The notes: generated by a model from the letters alone, not told the origin. Positions 34,515 to 47,659 are shown, counted from the first letter of the stretch. The stretch is DNA of 64,000 nucleotides from Symsagittifera roscoffensis (GCF_963678635.1 NC_087064.1:38430706-38494705); one strand, 5' to 3'. Program-made: numbers and translations.

Positions 34515-37500
34515 CAGTTCAATCAGGACTTGGCTTTGAGTCTTCTAATTTAAGATGAGTCTCATGTGCTGTTTGTAGACAAAGCTGTTAAATTGTTGGC
34601 AAATTTCGTGCATCTTAATTCGTAAAAAAATTAGTCCGTATTAGATCAGTTAGATTTTGAATAGTATTTGGTCTTCGAAGACTAAATGGGCAGTTTAGGA
34701 TTGGTTAATTTCGTGCAAATTTGTTGACCGAAAATGATATTGACAATAGTTTGAGTTTGACATTGGTATTTTCATAATGGTGCATATGATATCCTATGGG
34801 TGTTTATTTGTAATAAATTAATGGTTTTCAACCAAGTGTCAATGAACGAAGTGAAGACACTTATTTAGGTCGCAATGTTGTTTTTGATAGAATTTGATCA
34901 TCGTCAAGGTTGGTTTTTCGTGGTTTGACCTTTTCTTTCTTTCAAAGTTCAATTCTCCTCCCTTTGCAAAAAGGAAAAAAACTGTGCTCCAATTACGAAT
35001 GTGCAAATGGTGCAAAAAACGCGAATGACTTGAGTTTTCAATGTGGATTTTCATTTTAAGTTTTCTTAGGGAAAGAGAAAATTACCTATTGACAGTTTTC
35101 TCTAATTAATTTCAGTGACAATCATTCATTAAAATTCTGAAATTGATAGAAGTTCTAAATGAATTTTTCCTCGGAAGTTATAAAATGCTGAAAAAAGTCT
35201 TTTTTTTCCGGTATTCTTGAGTTCATTGAGACTGGTCCACTTCCTGTTGGCGATGTGGCGAACAAGTAGGGTAGCTCAGTACTCAGTTTTCAGTTTTTGG
35301 TTAAGGTGTTTTTTTTCCATGCAGTTTGACTACCTCAAGGAAAGCTCGTATGTTCAAGAAGGGTGTCACGTTAAAAACCTTGTGACTTTGTCTCATAAAC
35401 ACTCAAAACCCGGTTGCACTCGGTCTAGAAAGCGTACCATGGGATCCCAAGATCTGTACTTTATATTTTTCGAGATGCACGAAGTAAAGATGTTTTGCAA
35501 AAATGAATTCACAAGCTGAATTGAGTCGCTCTGTGATTTGCTGTTTTCTTAAGGATTTTTTTTCTGTTCTTGGCTTTAAGATTTTTAAGTTAGATTTTAT
35601 AGGCTCAGTCTCAATAGCGCGTCCTGTGGAAGCCGTTACAATTTTTGTCAACTGAAAGCGCTATACTGGGAAATAACCTTGTAACCGATACTAGACTTTG
35701 TTTTTACCTCTTAATGTCACTTTTTGCGTTCGTCTGATCTTTGGTCGGCTTACCTGCCGGTAGTTCTAGGTTTATTGTTTTTGATATTTTAAATACTTTT
35801 TCCGTAATTTTCATGAGGGTTATTTGTTTTTGATTTAGATTACTGTAACTTCATCGATGTTGAGGACGATAGTGAACCTGAATACGGAGTTTTCCAATTG
35901 GAAGTTATAATGCAGTATTGAATTGCGAAAATCAGCTGGGGGAAAGCCTAGGAGCCTTAGTGTTCAACTTCGGTCAGGCCCTAATTTTTTCAATTCTACT
36001 ATCGATACCGGAAGCCCGGTCCCATTCCTCAACAAACGAACGATAGCTTTATTACTTTCACGCAATCCGTCTATTCAATTCCGTAATATTGTACGGCATC
36101 CGATAAACCACATACGTGGATTATTACAAACGTCCCATTCGGTTATTTGGTTCAGTTACGATTCCTGTTTCCTCAAATGGGTGGAAAGTTGAAGACACAA
36201 CGCATGATCCCAAATCCCATGAGAGTTATTGGAAATCTTATTTCGCGAAACGTTACGCTCACGTTTTCAATCGTTTGGGTCGTTCAAAAAAATCACAAAT
36301 TTTATACTCATTTCAAAGTTCCTCTTTTCCTCGGCAAGTAAAAGGGCGTAAAAACCCTATACATATTCAGGACAGGGTCGCGGGAGACCTTGGTCAAGGA
36401 TGGACATATCGGAAAGGTGGATAAGTGCACGACCGATCACTTTATTGCACCTATTGTGTTGACCGCGAAAAAGGATGATTCAATAAAAATAGACCTTAAC
36501 GCCAAGCCTATGAATGTGCAGATCTGGAAAAACAAGTACCAGATGACCAATATGCATAAGCTCATTGACTCGGTGGCACAAATCCTTACCAAAAACATTC
36601 CTGGAAAGGTCTGGTTCACATTCTTGGATCTAAAGTATGCTTTCAGTCAGTTGCCTTTATCGTCTTTAACTAGCAGTCACTGCAATTTCAGTTTTTTTGT
36701 GTGGAGAACCAACAGGAACGTACAGATTTTATGGCTTGACTGATATGCCAACGGAGTTCCAGGAGGCAATAGATTTCACCTTACAGGGCTTAGACGGTGT
36801 CTTTGCTACTTAGACGACATTTTGGTGGTCACAAGGGGATGTGGAGGACCACAACAATCTTGTCGAGGTAGTGATGAAAGGACTTGATGCTAAGGGTTGG
36901 GCGCTCAAATTTAGTAAGTGCGAGTTTTCGGTAAATCAGTTAACTTGACTGGGCTATGAGATTAATGAGAATGGATACTCCCCAAAGTTTTTGAAACTTG
37001 AGGCTATTCAATCACTCAAACCTCAAACGTTGAAACAGTTGCGTTCGTTCATGGGTACACTGAATCACTTACAGAGAATCATTCCCAATTTTCATACGCA
37101 CAGAGTGCAATTTCGCTAATCGTTGAAAGCCTGTCAAAAACAATTTTCCATGTGGGGGGAGGAACCAGAAATCGCGTTCAAGAACCTTGTTGGGCTTATT
37201 GCCAAAATCCCCAGCCTATCTCATTACGATTCTTCTCAGAAATCCAGAATGAAATGTGACGCTAGCCATAATGGCCTAGGAGCATGCTTTGAGCCGGAAA
37301 TTGAACCAAATGTATGATCACCAATCGCTTTCGTGTCTCGATTTCTCAATAACGTGGAGGGGAAGTAAAGTACCAAAGAGTTAAAACTGTTGGCGATAGT
37401 CTGGTCTTGCGAACCTTTTCGAACGTATTTATTTGGCAATTGTTTTCAAATATTAACGGATCATAAAGCCATAATTACCGCTCTAAATGAAAATTACAAT

Positions 37501-38508
37501 AACAAATCGTTTCAGTCACATCTATCCAGGTAGGCTAATAGGTTGTTACGTTTTGACTTTGAGCTAGTGCAGGTTCCCGAAGTTATTTTAGGCATCGTCG
37601 GTTATATGTTTCGTTACCCTACTTTTACCGCTCCTTTACCTTCTCAATATGATTAACTTTTGTAATTAGGTCCATTGAGGCCTTCAATAAAGCCTTGAGT
37701 TTCATCAACTCTCACAAGAAATGGAAGCAAGCAACAAATCTAGGAAATTAATCCATATTTCATGGTTGAGAATCAAAAACATAGTTCAAGTTCTAGATCA
37801 GGTCAAAAAACGGACTTTTTCGGTGATTCCTTACACCAATCAAAAAGAAGGCCGAAATTCAGTACTAATCCACACAAGAGGGCGTCGTTTCGTTTCCGAG
37901 GCATACTTCTTGTCCGCCAATACATTGTCATCTTTCGGTAAGGGGCGTCGTAATTGACACTCAGCAGAGTGACCACTCACAAGGCGTTATGCAAATTCAG
38001 GAATCAAGTTTCTTGTCGATAAAGGGCGTCGAGTTATGCTCAAGTAACCTTGACCAACAAATACCAGTATGCAAATTAAAAATCGTCGATATCAATCTCC
38101 GTCTCGATTTCATTGTCTCATACCTGAAATTGTACGAAATAGTCAGCTTATGCTAAATCTGAACAATACTGAACAACCTGACATTGAAATGAATGATCTA
38201 AACACTAACGTCTCAAAAAAACTCTAATACTATCCTCAATTCGACTGCCGACCAAACTGACTTGCTAACTTTTGTGAAAACTTTTCCGATCAACTCGCCG
38301 AACTTCTCTCGACCCAGTCCTCGCCCCCTTTACGATTTCGCCAGCTGGGCAGGGTGTCCTGCATCGATCAGATTAGGCAACACAATCGGACTAAAGAACC
38401 TGCCGCGAGGACACGCTTTGTTGCAGCGCGAACCATTTCACGCAAAGAGGGGCATGCTCAACTGTTAAAGGCCTTGAGAAAATGCCGTGTCTAAGCCGGC
38501 AAAGGCAC
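34515..38508 (+). mobile_element. Ty3/gypsy copy 3, extending through RT thumb, RNase H and pol linker
   Basis: After the shared part this copy continues with KGWALKFSKCEFSVNQ (36,890-36,945), LRSFMGTLNHLQRI (about 37,040-37,080) and the RNase H start KCDASHNGLGACFEPEIEP (37,252-37,310, with the catalytic Asp in CDAS). The RNase H C-terminus follows with [11 protein letters not shown] (about 37,455), then the linker before integrase (37,720-38,500). It breaks off near 38,508, where LTR sequence of the next element starts. Stops and frameshifts are frequent. Protease is truncated and the zinc knuckle is absent. Confidence 0.8.
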
Positions 38509-38519
38509 AGGCGAAAGTT

Positions 38520-39611
38520 GAGATATTGGCAAAAATGAATTGACAAGCTGAATTGAGTCGCTTTGTGATTTGTTTTTCTCTTAATGATTTTTTTTCGGTT
38601 CTTGGTTTTCAGATTTTTGAAATAGATTGTATAGGCTCAGTCTTAATAGCGCGTCCTGTGGAAGCCGTTACACTTTTTGTCAACTGAAAGCGCTCCATTG
38701 GGAAATAACCTTGCAACCGATATTAGACTTTGTTTCTACCTCTTAATTTCACTTTTTGTTTTCGTCCAATCTTTGGTCGGCTTACCTCCCGGTAGTTTTA
38801 TTTTTATTGTTTTCGATATTTCAAATACTTTTTCCGTCATTTTCATGAGGGTAATTTGTTTTTGATTTAGAAAACTGATTTCACTTGCCAGCAGCACTTG
38901 TGTAATAGTGCGAACCTTATTTTTTCTAACCTAACTCGCTAATAAAACTCCTTAATTGGTGGCAAATTGTCCATTATTTGTTGTCCATTCGGCTAGAATC
39001 ACGATCGGCATCAGAGTTTTAGTAGCAATTAATTTATGCTTTTTTGTGGCTAGTGTTTGTGTTTATTTTGTGGCTAATTAAGCTTCGCAGCTCGGTTATT
39101 GCGTGAGACTCATAAACTCGGTTGCAGATCAAATCTTAAACTTAGCAAAATTCTTATATTTTAAGGCCTGTTTCAATTTTTTCTTATTGCCTTATTTAGC
39201 TACTTTTTGTTCTTGCTTGTGTTTTTAAGGCAAGGCTTCGCCTTTGTAGAGAATAAAAGTTTAAGATTGCAGAAAAAAATACATGTGTCGTGAGGTGACA
39301 TTCGCTACCTCGTGCTTTACTCGTCATCCCTTTCATCGTATGCGGTTTTTTGTGCAGTTGGTTATTGTCAAGTTCATATCAGACCGATTTTGAGTTACCG
39401 TGTTGAACACGGTCACTCTTGTTCTGCAACATTAAAGTTAGATGTTGATTTTGTCTGTTAACTTTTCTGCGGGAAAGACATGTTCATTCAACGTTAAATT
39501 GATTCGGTGTATCCGCTTTACTCCTTCTATAATTATTCAACTCTACTATCAATAATTTACATTATCTTTTTGTTTTTCTAGTTTTTGAGTTAAAATTCCT
39601 CGGGTAATGTT
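38520..39611 (+). repeat. 5' LTR remnant (3' part) and leader of the second gypsy element
   Basis: It matches 45,548-47,155 at the other end of the element, apart from a 527-bp insertion there. Shared landmarks are AATTGACAAGCTGAATTGAG, GCGCGTCCTGTGGAAGCCG and TCTAGTTTTTGAGTTAA. The match runs to the gag start, so it covers the LTR and probably a short leader. The first half of this LTR is missing. Exact LTR ends (TG...CA) and the primer-binding site could not be fixed. Confidence 0.7.
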
Positions 39612-42600
39612 ATGGTGCAGCCAGCAGTTCCTGTGAACGAAAACATGACTGACTTGTTAGGAATCTTCCCATTGTGGGCGAAGCCGTCAATTGACCAACC
39701 TTTTTTGTGGGAACCGTGGGTCGGCCAATTCGTCTTGGCAGTAAGTCTTAAGAATGATATTATTTCGCACGATCTCGCCGATCCAGCAGAGATTTAAAAC
39801 AAGCCTCAAAATTAGTTCCATCATGAGGCAGAAGCTCGGTTAAAGTCGCGGCTTTTTTTCTGGCTCGGAAATTAAGACAAGAGGCGATTCGCAGACTCTT
39901 TTCAATAAACCTACATCAGTGTGACGTGGTTTAAAGTTTTCCACACTAGCTATTATTTAAAGTGAAACGTGATTATACAGTCGAACGTATAAAACTCTAC
40001 AACACTGTTTTCATGTTGGATAACAACACTTTCGTCTCTTTATGCTCTTTAAGTGCACAAGTCGCTTTATGCAACTGGTCGAATGCTCAGAAGGAAATTC
40101 TTGAAGACTTTTTCATAGGTGGGATTCGGGACGATGTTCAACAGCTAATCAAGGCCAAGGGGTTTTTGGATGGCACTTTTTAACTCGCGTTGGAATGTGA
40201 GAAAGCAGCGAGCACATAAGCTCAATTCCTGATAATCGGAGTTTGAATGTCGTTAAAGTTAAACATGAAGCAACTTCTTCTATAAAGTCTACTCGAGGAA
40301 AGCGTAGTGGCCCTGAGAACCAAGTAAACCGTCAAAACCAAGGCAATAATTCTTGCTATTTTTATGCTAATCCTTTCAATCCAGATCACAGGAAGTCAAG
40401 TCTAGCTCGAGAGATCACGTGTCACCTCTGTAAGAAGCGTGGACATTTTGCGAAATGTTGTAAGTCGTCAAAACGAAGAGTGAATCTGGTTCGAGAAGAG
40501 GAGGAATTGTCTATCTCGCAGCGGACTGTAATTTCATCGATGATGAGGACGATAGTGAACCTGAATACGGAGTTTTCCAATTGGAAGTTATAGTGCAGAA
40601 AAACAGTATTGAATTGCCAAAATCAGCTGGGGGAAAGCCTAGGAGCCTTAGTGTTCATCTTCGGTCAGGCCCTAGTTTTTTTATTTCTACTATCGATACC
40701 GGAAGCCCGGTCCCATTCCTCAACAAACGAACGATAGCTTTATTACTTTCACGCAATCCGTCTATTCAATTCCGTGATATTGTACGGCATCCGATAAACC
40801 ACATACGTGGATTATTACAAACGTCCCATTCGGTTATTCGGTTCAGTTACGATTCCTGTTTCCTCAAATGGGTGGAAAGTTGAAGATAGCACTTTTCTTA
40901 TTTCTGAGAATTGGAGAAGAAATCTTCTTGGTCTGGACCTACATGAGAAATTGGGTGTGATGACAACTCACTTAGGAGCTGAAACCATTCATTTCTAGAA
41001 GACACAACGCATGATCCCAAATCGAGTTATTGGAAATCTTATTTCGCGAAACGTTACGCTCACGTTTTCAATCGTTTCGGTCGTTCAAAAAAATCACAAA
41101 TTTAATACTCATTTCAAAGTTCCTCTTTTTCCTCGGCAAGTAAAAGGGCGTAAAGTCCCTATACGTATTCAGGACAGGGTGGCAGGAAAAATCAAGACCT
41201 TGGTCAAGGATGGACATATCGGAAAGCTGGATAAGTGCACGACCGATCACTTTATTGCACCTATTGTGTTAACCGCGGAGAAGGATGGTTCAATAAAAAT
41301 AGATCTTAACGCCAAGCCTATTAATGTGCAGATCTGGAAAAACAAGTACCAGATGACCAATATGAATATCTTGTTGAGGTAGTGATGAAAAGACTTGATG
41401 CTGAGGGTTGGGCGCTCAAAGCAAGTAAGTGCGAGTTTTCGGTAAGTCAGTTGACTCGGCTGGGCTATGAGATTAACGAGAACGGATACTCCCCAAAGTT
41501 TTTGAAACTTGAGGCTATTCAATCACTCAAACCTCCAAAAACGTTGAAACAGTTGCGTTCGTTCATGGGTACACTGAAACACTTACAGAGAATCATTCAC
41601 GATTTTCATACACACACAGTGCATTTTCGCCAATCGTTGAAAGCCTGTAAGCCATTTGGGTGAGGAACAAGAAATGGCGTTCAAGAACATTGTTGGGCTT
41701 GTTGCCAAAATCCCCACTCTCTCTCATTACTATTCCTCTCAGAAATGCAGAATTAAATGTGACGCTAGCCATAATGGCCTAGGAGCATGCTTTGAGCCGG
41801 AAATTGAACCAAATTATGGTCACCAATCGCTTTCGCGTCTCGATTTCTCAATAACGCGGAGGGGAAGTAAAAGTACCCTAGAGTTGGAACTGTTGGCGAT
41901 ACTCTGGTCTTGCGAACCTTTTCGAACGTAATCCATATTTCATGGTTGAGAATCAAAAACATAGTCCAAGTTCTAGATCAGGTCAAAAAACGGACTTTTT
42001 CGGTGATTCCTTACACCAATCAAAACGAAGGCCGAACTTCAGTACTAATCCACACAAAAGGGCGTCGTTTCGTTTCCGAGGCATACTTCTTGTCCGCCAA
42101 TACATTGTCATCTTTCGGTAAGGGGCGTCGTAATTGACACTCAGCAGAGTGACCACTAACAAGGCGTTATGCAAATTCAGGAATCAAGTTTCTTGTCGAT
42201 AAAGGGCGTCGAGTTATGCTCAAGTAACCTTGACCAACAAATACCAGTATGCAAATTAAAAATCGTCGATATCAATCTCCGTCTCGATTTCATTGTCTCA
42301 TACCTGAAATTGTACGAAATAGTCAGCTTATGCTAAATCTGAACAATACTGAACAACCTGACATTGAAATGAATGATCTAAACACTAACGTCTCAAAAAA
42401 CTCTAATACTATCCTCAATTCGACTGCCGACCAAACTGATTTGCTAACTTTTGTGAAAACTTTTCCGATCAACTCGCCGAACTTCTCTCGACCCAGTCCT
42501 CGCCCCCTTTACGATTTCGCCAGCTGGGCAGGGTGTCCTGCATCGATCAGATTAGGCAGTACAACCGGACTAGAGAACGTGCCGCGAGAACACGTTTTGT

Positions 42601-44611
42601 TGCAGCGCGAACCATTTCACGCAAAGAGGGTCATGCTCAACTGTTAAAGGCCTTGAGAAAATGCCGTTTGTCTAAGCCGGCAAAGACACATGACTTTTAA
42701 CAAACTCGAATCATGAATGGACCAGTTCTGGGCCAAAGGCTACACCGTTCCCACCCTGGGCAGGAAGCGATGATGTCCGCCTCTGAATACATCTGGTGGC
42801 CCTTTATGAATCGACAAGCCATCGATACTTATGAAAAATGCCGCGAATGCACGTTGTTTGGTAAGACTCTTAAGCCTACTAAAGCATTTAAAACCGCGAA
42901 TTCTCTTCTTGTTTTGTCGGGTCCTAACCAAGAACTTCAGCTAGATTTTGCTGGCTCGATCTCAGACGAACAAAATCTACTTCTTAGTTGCTATTGGTCG
43001 TTTCTCTAAGTTCCCTTCAGTCTAAATCACAAAAGCAGCGGGAGTGAAAAATGTTGATTTCCTGGATTCTTATATTTGTATTCACGGCATGCCTCAATCT
43101 ATCAGGACTGAACATAGGTCAGGTTTTAATAATGACATACTTAAACAATTTTGTTCCAGCAAAGGCAGGGAACATCTCCTCTCTCCATTAGGAGATCAAC
43201 GGGGCAGTGGCTTCCTTGAACGCTCGATAAACACAATCAAACGTAAACTAGGCACTAGAAAAACTTGATGCTTATTTTAGTAATTTGAAGTCGATGATCC
43301 AACAAATCGTTGAAGATATCCGTAAAAGCAAATACGCAGTGCTTAAAAAATCGCCGGTGAATTTTTATTTTGGTACAAAACCAAACACAGAATGATTCAA
43401 AGCGTTTAATAATGTTATACAAAATGCTACTTCAGCTCAAGGACTTGAACGTAATCTTCTTACCCCGGACTAAATCGCCAGTCAGAACTACAGTCAGGAC
43501 CGAGCCAAGGTAGCCCCGAGAGGAAGTAAAAGCCTTACAATTGCCACTCGCTTCAAACCGCTGTTTTCTCTTGACCGAAATGTAGCTGTCAGTAAACCCT
43601 GCAAGGCGTTGGCAGACCTCAAGCAGGCAGCTAATGTTTGGACGCAGTATAAACGAAACCTCCCGGCCAAGAGTGGCAAACTAGTGTTTAAGAAGTGGGC
43701 TAGCTGTCACTCAGATCTCGCTATTACTCTTAAAAATGGCTTAACCAGAAACACCCTCAGGTTTTACGATCAGACAATCAGCTCGACACCTCCGGCACTC
43801 TCATAGCCAGAGATTAAGTATCGCTCAGAATACTCGTCGTCCGACTAAAACAAGTAAGTTGGAAAAATTTCTTTTGGAAAATCCTATGTGGGTGAAGGCC
43901 TTTCGGAAATTCACTGATAGACAATCTGGCACACCTTTATTTGAGGTCGCAAAGTTCAAAATTAATCAAGTCACTGATCTACTTGTATCACTGATAAAGG
44001 TAAAGTCTACCGGAAAAACCATATATGCCTTAAGCCTAACTTTCGTTATCATATTTCAGCTAGTCCCAACACATTAGGAAATCGACTTACCGCTACTTCT
44101 GCCGCAAATGCTACGAAGAGGATTGCTCTGCGGTCTCAACCGGTTTCACTGGAGTCTAGAACGAATCAACTGGAGTCAAGTGAAGGCTACTCTGGGACTA
44201 ATAACCCTCATTTCATCCGGGAATCGATTCCGGAAAGGCCATAATTTTTTTCGGGGTCATCGCCAGTCAAGTTTCTTAAACCTTCATTCTCTCAGGCACT
44301 ATCGACTTCTTCTAACCCGCAGTCTGCTAACGTCACAGGCACATCTGTCTCGGGCACTCACAATACTCACCTTGGCACTGGACTTCTCGCTGAAGAGGTC
44401 ATTCTTTCGCCTCCAACAAGCCTTAATGTCAAGCCTGATGCTCAACCAACAAACAGTTCAGCTGGAAATACATAACCGATGTCATCTGGCCCCTCTTTCT
44501 CAACCTGCTCAGCTGAATCCCGTGGATTCTGAGGGGACAAGGGTGTCTTCTCGCAGCAAGAAACCGACAGTTCAATCAGGACTTGGCTTTGAGTCTTCTA
44601 ATTTAAGATGA
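39612..44611 (+). pseudogene. Ty3/gypsy gag-pol, second element, with RT core deleted
   Basis: In order: gag start (39,612-39,797; PFLWEPWVGQF), gag core in broken frames (39,800-40,183; KSRLFFWLG and LSAQVALCNW), the zinc knuckle CHLCKKRGHFAKCC (40,420-40,461), protease IDTGSP (about 40,690), and RT N-terminus GHIGKLDKCTTDHFIAPIVL to KYQMTNMN (to 41,368). RT thumb follows (41,390-41,650), then RNase H start CDASHNGLGACFEPEIEPN (41,758-41,815), linker, the integrase zinc region with HPGQEAMM and CRECTLFG (42,713-42,880), integrase core with QLDFAGSI (first Asp) and GFLERSINTIKRKLG (Glu; 43,205-43,255), and a long C-terminal tail to 44,611. About 300 bp including FLDLKYAF and YLDD is missing at 41,366, and the RNase H C-terminus is missing at 41,931. 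It is a dead copy. Confidence 0.85.
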
Positions 44612-47155
44612 GTCTCATGTGCTATATGTAGACAAAGCTGTTAAATTGTTGGCAAAGTTCGCGATCTTAAGTCGTAAAAAAATATTCAGTATTAGAGAAG
44701 TTAGATTTTGAACAGTATTTGGTCTTCGAAGACTAAATAGGCAGTTTAGGGTTGGTTAATTTCGTGAAAATTTGTTGACCGAGAAAAATATTGACAACAG
44801 TTTGATATTGATATTTTCATTATGGTGCATATTATATCCTATGGTTGTATATTTGTAATAAATTAATGGTTTTAAACTAAGTGTCAATGAGCGAAGTTAT
44901 TTAGGCCGCATTGTTGTTTTTGATAGAACTTGGTCATACTCAAGGTTGGTTTTTCGTGGTTTGACCTTTGCTTTCTTTCAAAGTTCAATTCTCCTCCCAT
45001 TGCAAAAAGGAAAAAAACTGTGCTCCAATTACGAATGTGCAAATGGTTCAAAAAACGCGAATGAATTGAGTTTTCAAAGTGGATTTTGATTTTAAGTTTT
45101 CTTCGGGAATAAGAAAAATATCTATTGACAGTTTTCTCTCATTGATTTCAGTGACAATCATTCATTAAAATTCTGAAATTAATAGGAGTTCTAATGATTT
45201 TGATGAACTTCTGATCAATTTGTTCTCGGAAGTTATAAAATGGTGAAAAAAGTCTTGTTTTTCCGGTATTCTTGAGTTCATTGAGACTGGTCCACTTCCT
45301 GTTGGCTATGTGGCGAACAAGTAGGGTAGCTCAGGATTCGTTACTTGTTTCCAGTTTTGGGTTAAGGTGTTTTTTTCCATGCCGTTTGACTACCTCAAGG
45401 AAAGCTCGTATGTTCAAGAAGGGTGTCAAGTTAAAAACTTAGTTACTTTGTCTCATAAAAACTCAAAACCCCGTTGCACTCGGTCTTGAAAGCGCACCAT
45501 GAGATCCTAAGATATGTAATTCTTTTTTTTCCAGATGCGCGAAGTTAAGATATTTGCAAAAATGAATTGACAAGCTGAATTGAGTCGCTTTGTGATTTGT
45601 TTTTCTTTTAATGAATTTTTTCGGTTCTTGGTTTTCAGATTTTTGAAATAGATTGTATAGGCTCAGTCTTAATAGCGCGTCCTGTGGAAGCCGTTACACT
45701 TTTTGTCAACTGAAAGCGCTACATTGGGAAATAACCTTGCAACCGATATTAGACTTTGTTTTTACCTCTTAATTTCACTTTTTGTTTTCGTCCAATCTTT
45801 GGTCGGCTTACCTCTCGGTAGTTTTAGTTTTATTGTTTTTGTAAATACTTTTTCCTTCATTTTCATGAGGGTAATTTGTTTTTGACTTAGAAAACTGTAA
45901 TTACCTTTGAGAGCTGCTTGTGTGTTTGTGCGAACCTTATTTTTTTCTAATCTAGCTCGCTAATAAAACTCCTTAATTGGTGGCAAATTGTCCATTTTTT
46001 GTTGGCATTTTGGCTAGAATCGCGATCGGCATCAGAATGTTAGTAGCAATTAATTTCTGCTTTTTTGTGGCTAGTGTTTGTGATCAATTAAGCTTCAGCA
46101 GCTCGGTTACTGCGTGAGACTCATAAACTCTAGGTTGCAGATCAAATCTTAGATTTAGCAGAGTTATAATTTATGGCCTGTTTCTATTTTTTCTTATTGT
46201 TCCGACTTTCGATACGAAAGTAACGGAATATTTGTGCTCGGGGTGGGTTTTTTTTTCTTCAGACAAATTTCGACTTTTTAACTAGCCATTTTTGGTGGAA
46301 TTTTTTTATATCATTCGAAAGCTATTGTTGTCCTGAGCTTAAATTTGAAAAGTAAAGTTATGAGGGTTTAAAGATTGCCATTTTGGCCATTTTGACCAAT
46401 TTGGGACAATTAACGCGCGATATAATTCGCGCCATTAACGCGTAAGCGGAGATTTAATCCGTCGTAGAAATCGTTCCAAATTGGTTGAAAGAAGCCTATT
46501 TGCCATAATTGATTTGTTACAAGGAGCGAAATCTATCGTTTTGTACTTTATATGGCGTGTGGGGGGATGATTTTCATCGAAAAAGTTTCAAATTTTAGAA
46601 AAAAAAACTTTTTCATTTATTTCATTTCATTAAATTTTTTATGTTGTTTATGTTATTACTGCTCCATAAACGGTAGAAGGCAGTCGGAACTTTCAGGGTT
46701 TCGCCCTGATACGAGCAGTCTTGTTGTACTATATAGCTGCTTTTTTGTTCTGGCTTGTGTTTTCAAAGCGAAGCTTCGACTTCGTAGAAAATAAAAGTTT
46801 AAGATTGAAGAAAATAATGCATGTGTCGTGAGGCGACCTTCGTTACCTCGTGCTTTACTCGTTATCCCTTTCATATCTTGCGGTTTTTTGTGCAGTTGGT
46901 TATTTTCAAGGTCATTTAAGACCGATTTTGAGTTACCGTGTTGAATACGGTCACTCTCTTGTTTTGCATTATTAAAGTTAGATGTTGATTTTGTCTGTTC
47001 ACTTGTCTGCGGAAAAGACATGTTCATTTAACGCTAAATTGATACAGTGTATCCGATTAACTCCTTCCATAATTATCCAACTCTACTATCAATAATTTAT
47101 ATTCCTTTTAAATTTCTAGTTTTTGAGTTAAATTCCTCGGATAATGTCATCATGG
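44609..47155 (+). repeat. 3' LTR (about 2 kb without its insertion) and leader-like end
   Basis: It starts at TGAGTCTCATG just after the end of pol, at the same point as in the tandem copies. The first 1.3 kb matches 24,777-26,085 and the second part matches 38,520-39,611. A MITE of about 527 bp sits at 46,199-46,725. Similarity to the 5' side runs to the gag start (AATGTCATCATGG), which is further than an LTR alone should go. This end may therefore be the LTR plus leader of a further, truncated element. Confidence 0.65.
46199..46725 (+). mobile_element. Foldback-type MITE inserted in the gypsy LTR (3' truncated)
   Basis: It begins GTTCCGACTTTCGATACGAA, identical to the full element at 50,715. 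It carries the same internal hairpins and ends at GATACGAGCAGTCTTGTT without the right terminal inverted repeat. The other LTR of the gypsy element (near 39,205, CTTATTGCCTTATTTAGC) is uninterrupted, so this is a clean insertion later than the gypsy integration. No clear target duplication is visible. Confidence 0.75.
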
Positions 47156-47659
47156 TTTTCGAAGCATTTAGGAGGCAAACAGTATTTTGTGAAATGTACG
47201 CAGTTTCTGCTATAAATCTGCTCTCTTTAATCTGTATTGTCTTTCAATCAAAAGCTTTGAAATGCTGACAAAAAATCTGTTATTTTTCGTTTTTTTTTTT
47301 CAGTTCATTGAACCTTTTCCAATTTTCAGCTGGGTATGCGGAGAACTGGGGTAAATCAGTGCTCATTCCTTATTTGTTTCCAGTTGTCGCGTTTTGCGCT
47401 GACTAGTCTTTCCCTAAAAGGTCTGAGAAGGAACTATGGCTTAAGTAATTTTTCAGACGCATTTTCAGTAACGCGAAGAAAAATCGTATGATCACTCGTG
47501 TTCGCATATGAATCATTATATGGTTGTTTATATGGAAAAAAAAAAACTTCTCATGAATCTGTTTATTTATTTGACCTTATCGCGTAGAATCTCAAATCCC
47601 CAAAAGACCCCGTTCTGTTTTGTCTAATGGTTGAAGAGCATGCCTTAGGATCATAAGGT

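Larger units (their letters stand above)
32315..36888 (+). repeat. Segmental tandem repeat, copy 3 (4574 bp, runs on into unduplicated gypsy)
   Basis: Copy 3 has the same order as copies 1 and 2. Past 36,888 (GACTTGAT) it does not return to PDK sequence but continues into the rest of the gypsy RT, so this copy holds the original right-hand flank. Its gypsy part has an extra deletion at about 35,838 that removes the zinc knuckle, and another near 36,195-36,200 in the protease region. These explain why it is shorter. Confidence 0.9.

Noticed and set aside
25054-35651. Repeated minus-strand frames of 60-82 residues in the triplicated region
   Set aside because: They recur only because the DNA is triplicated. 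They lie antisense to LTR and RT sequence and show no known pattern.
38677-47268. Open frames of 60-123 residues inside the gypsy LTRs
   Set aside because: They lie in LTR DNA, vary between LTR copies and have no domain.
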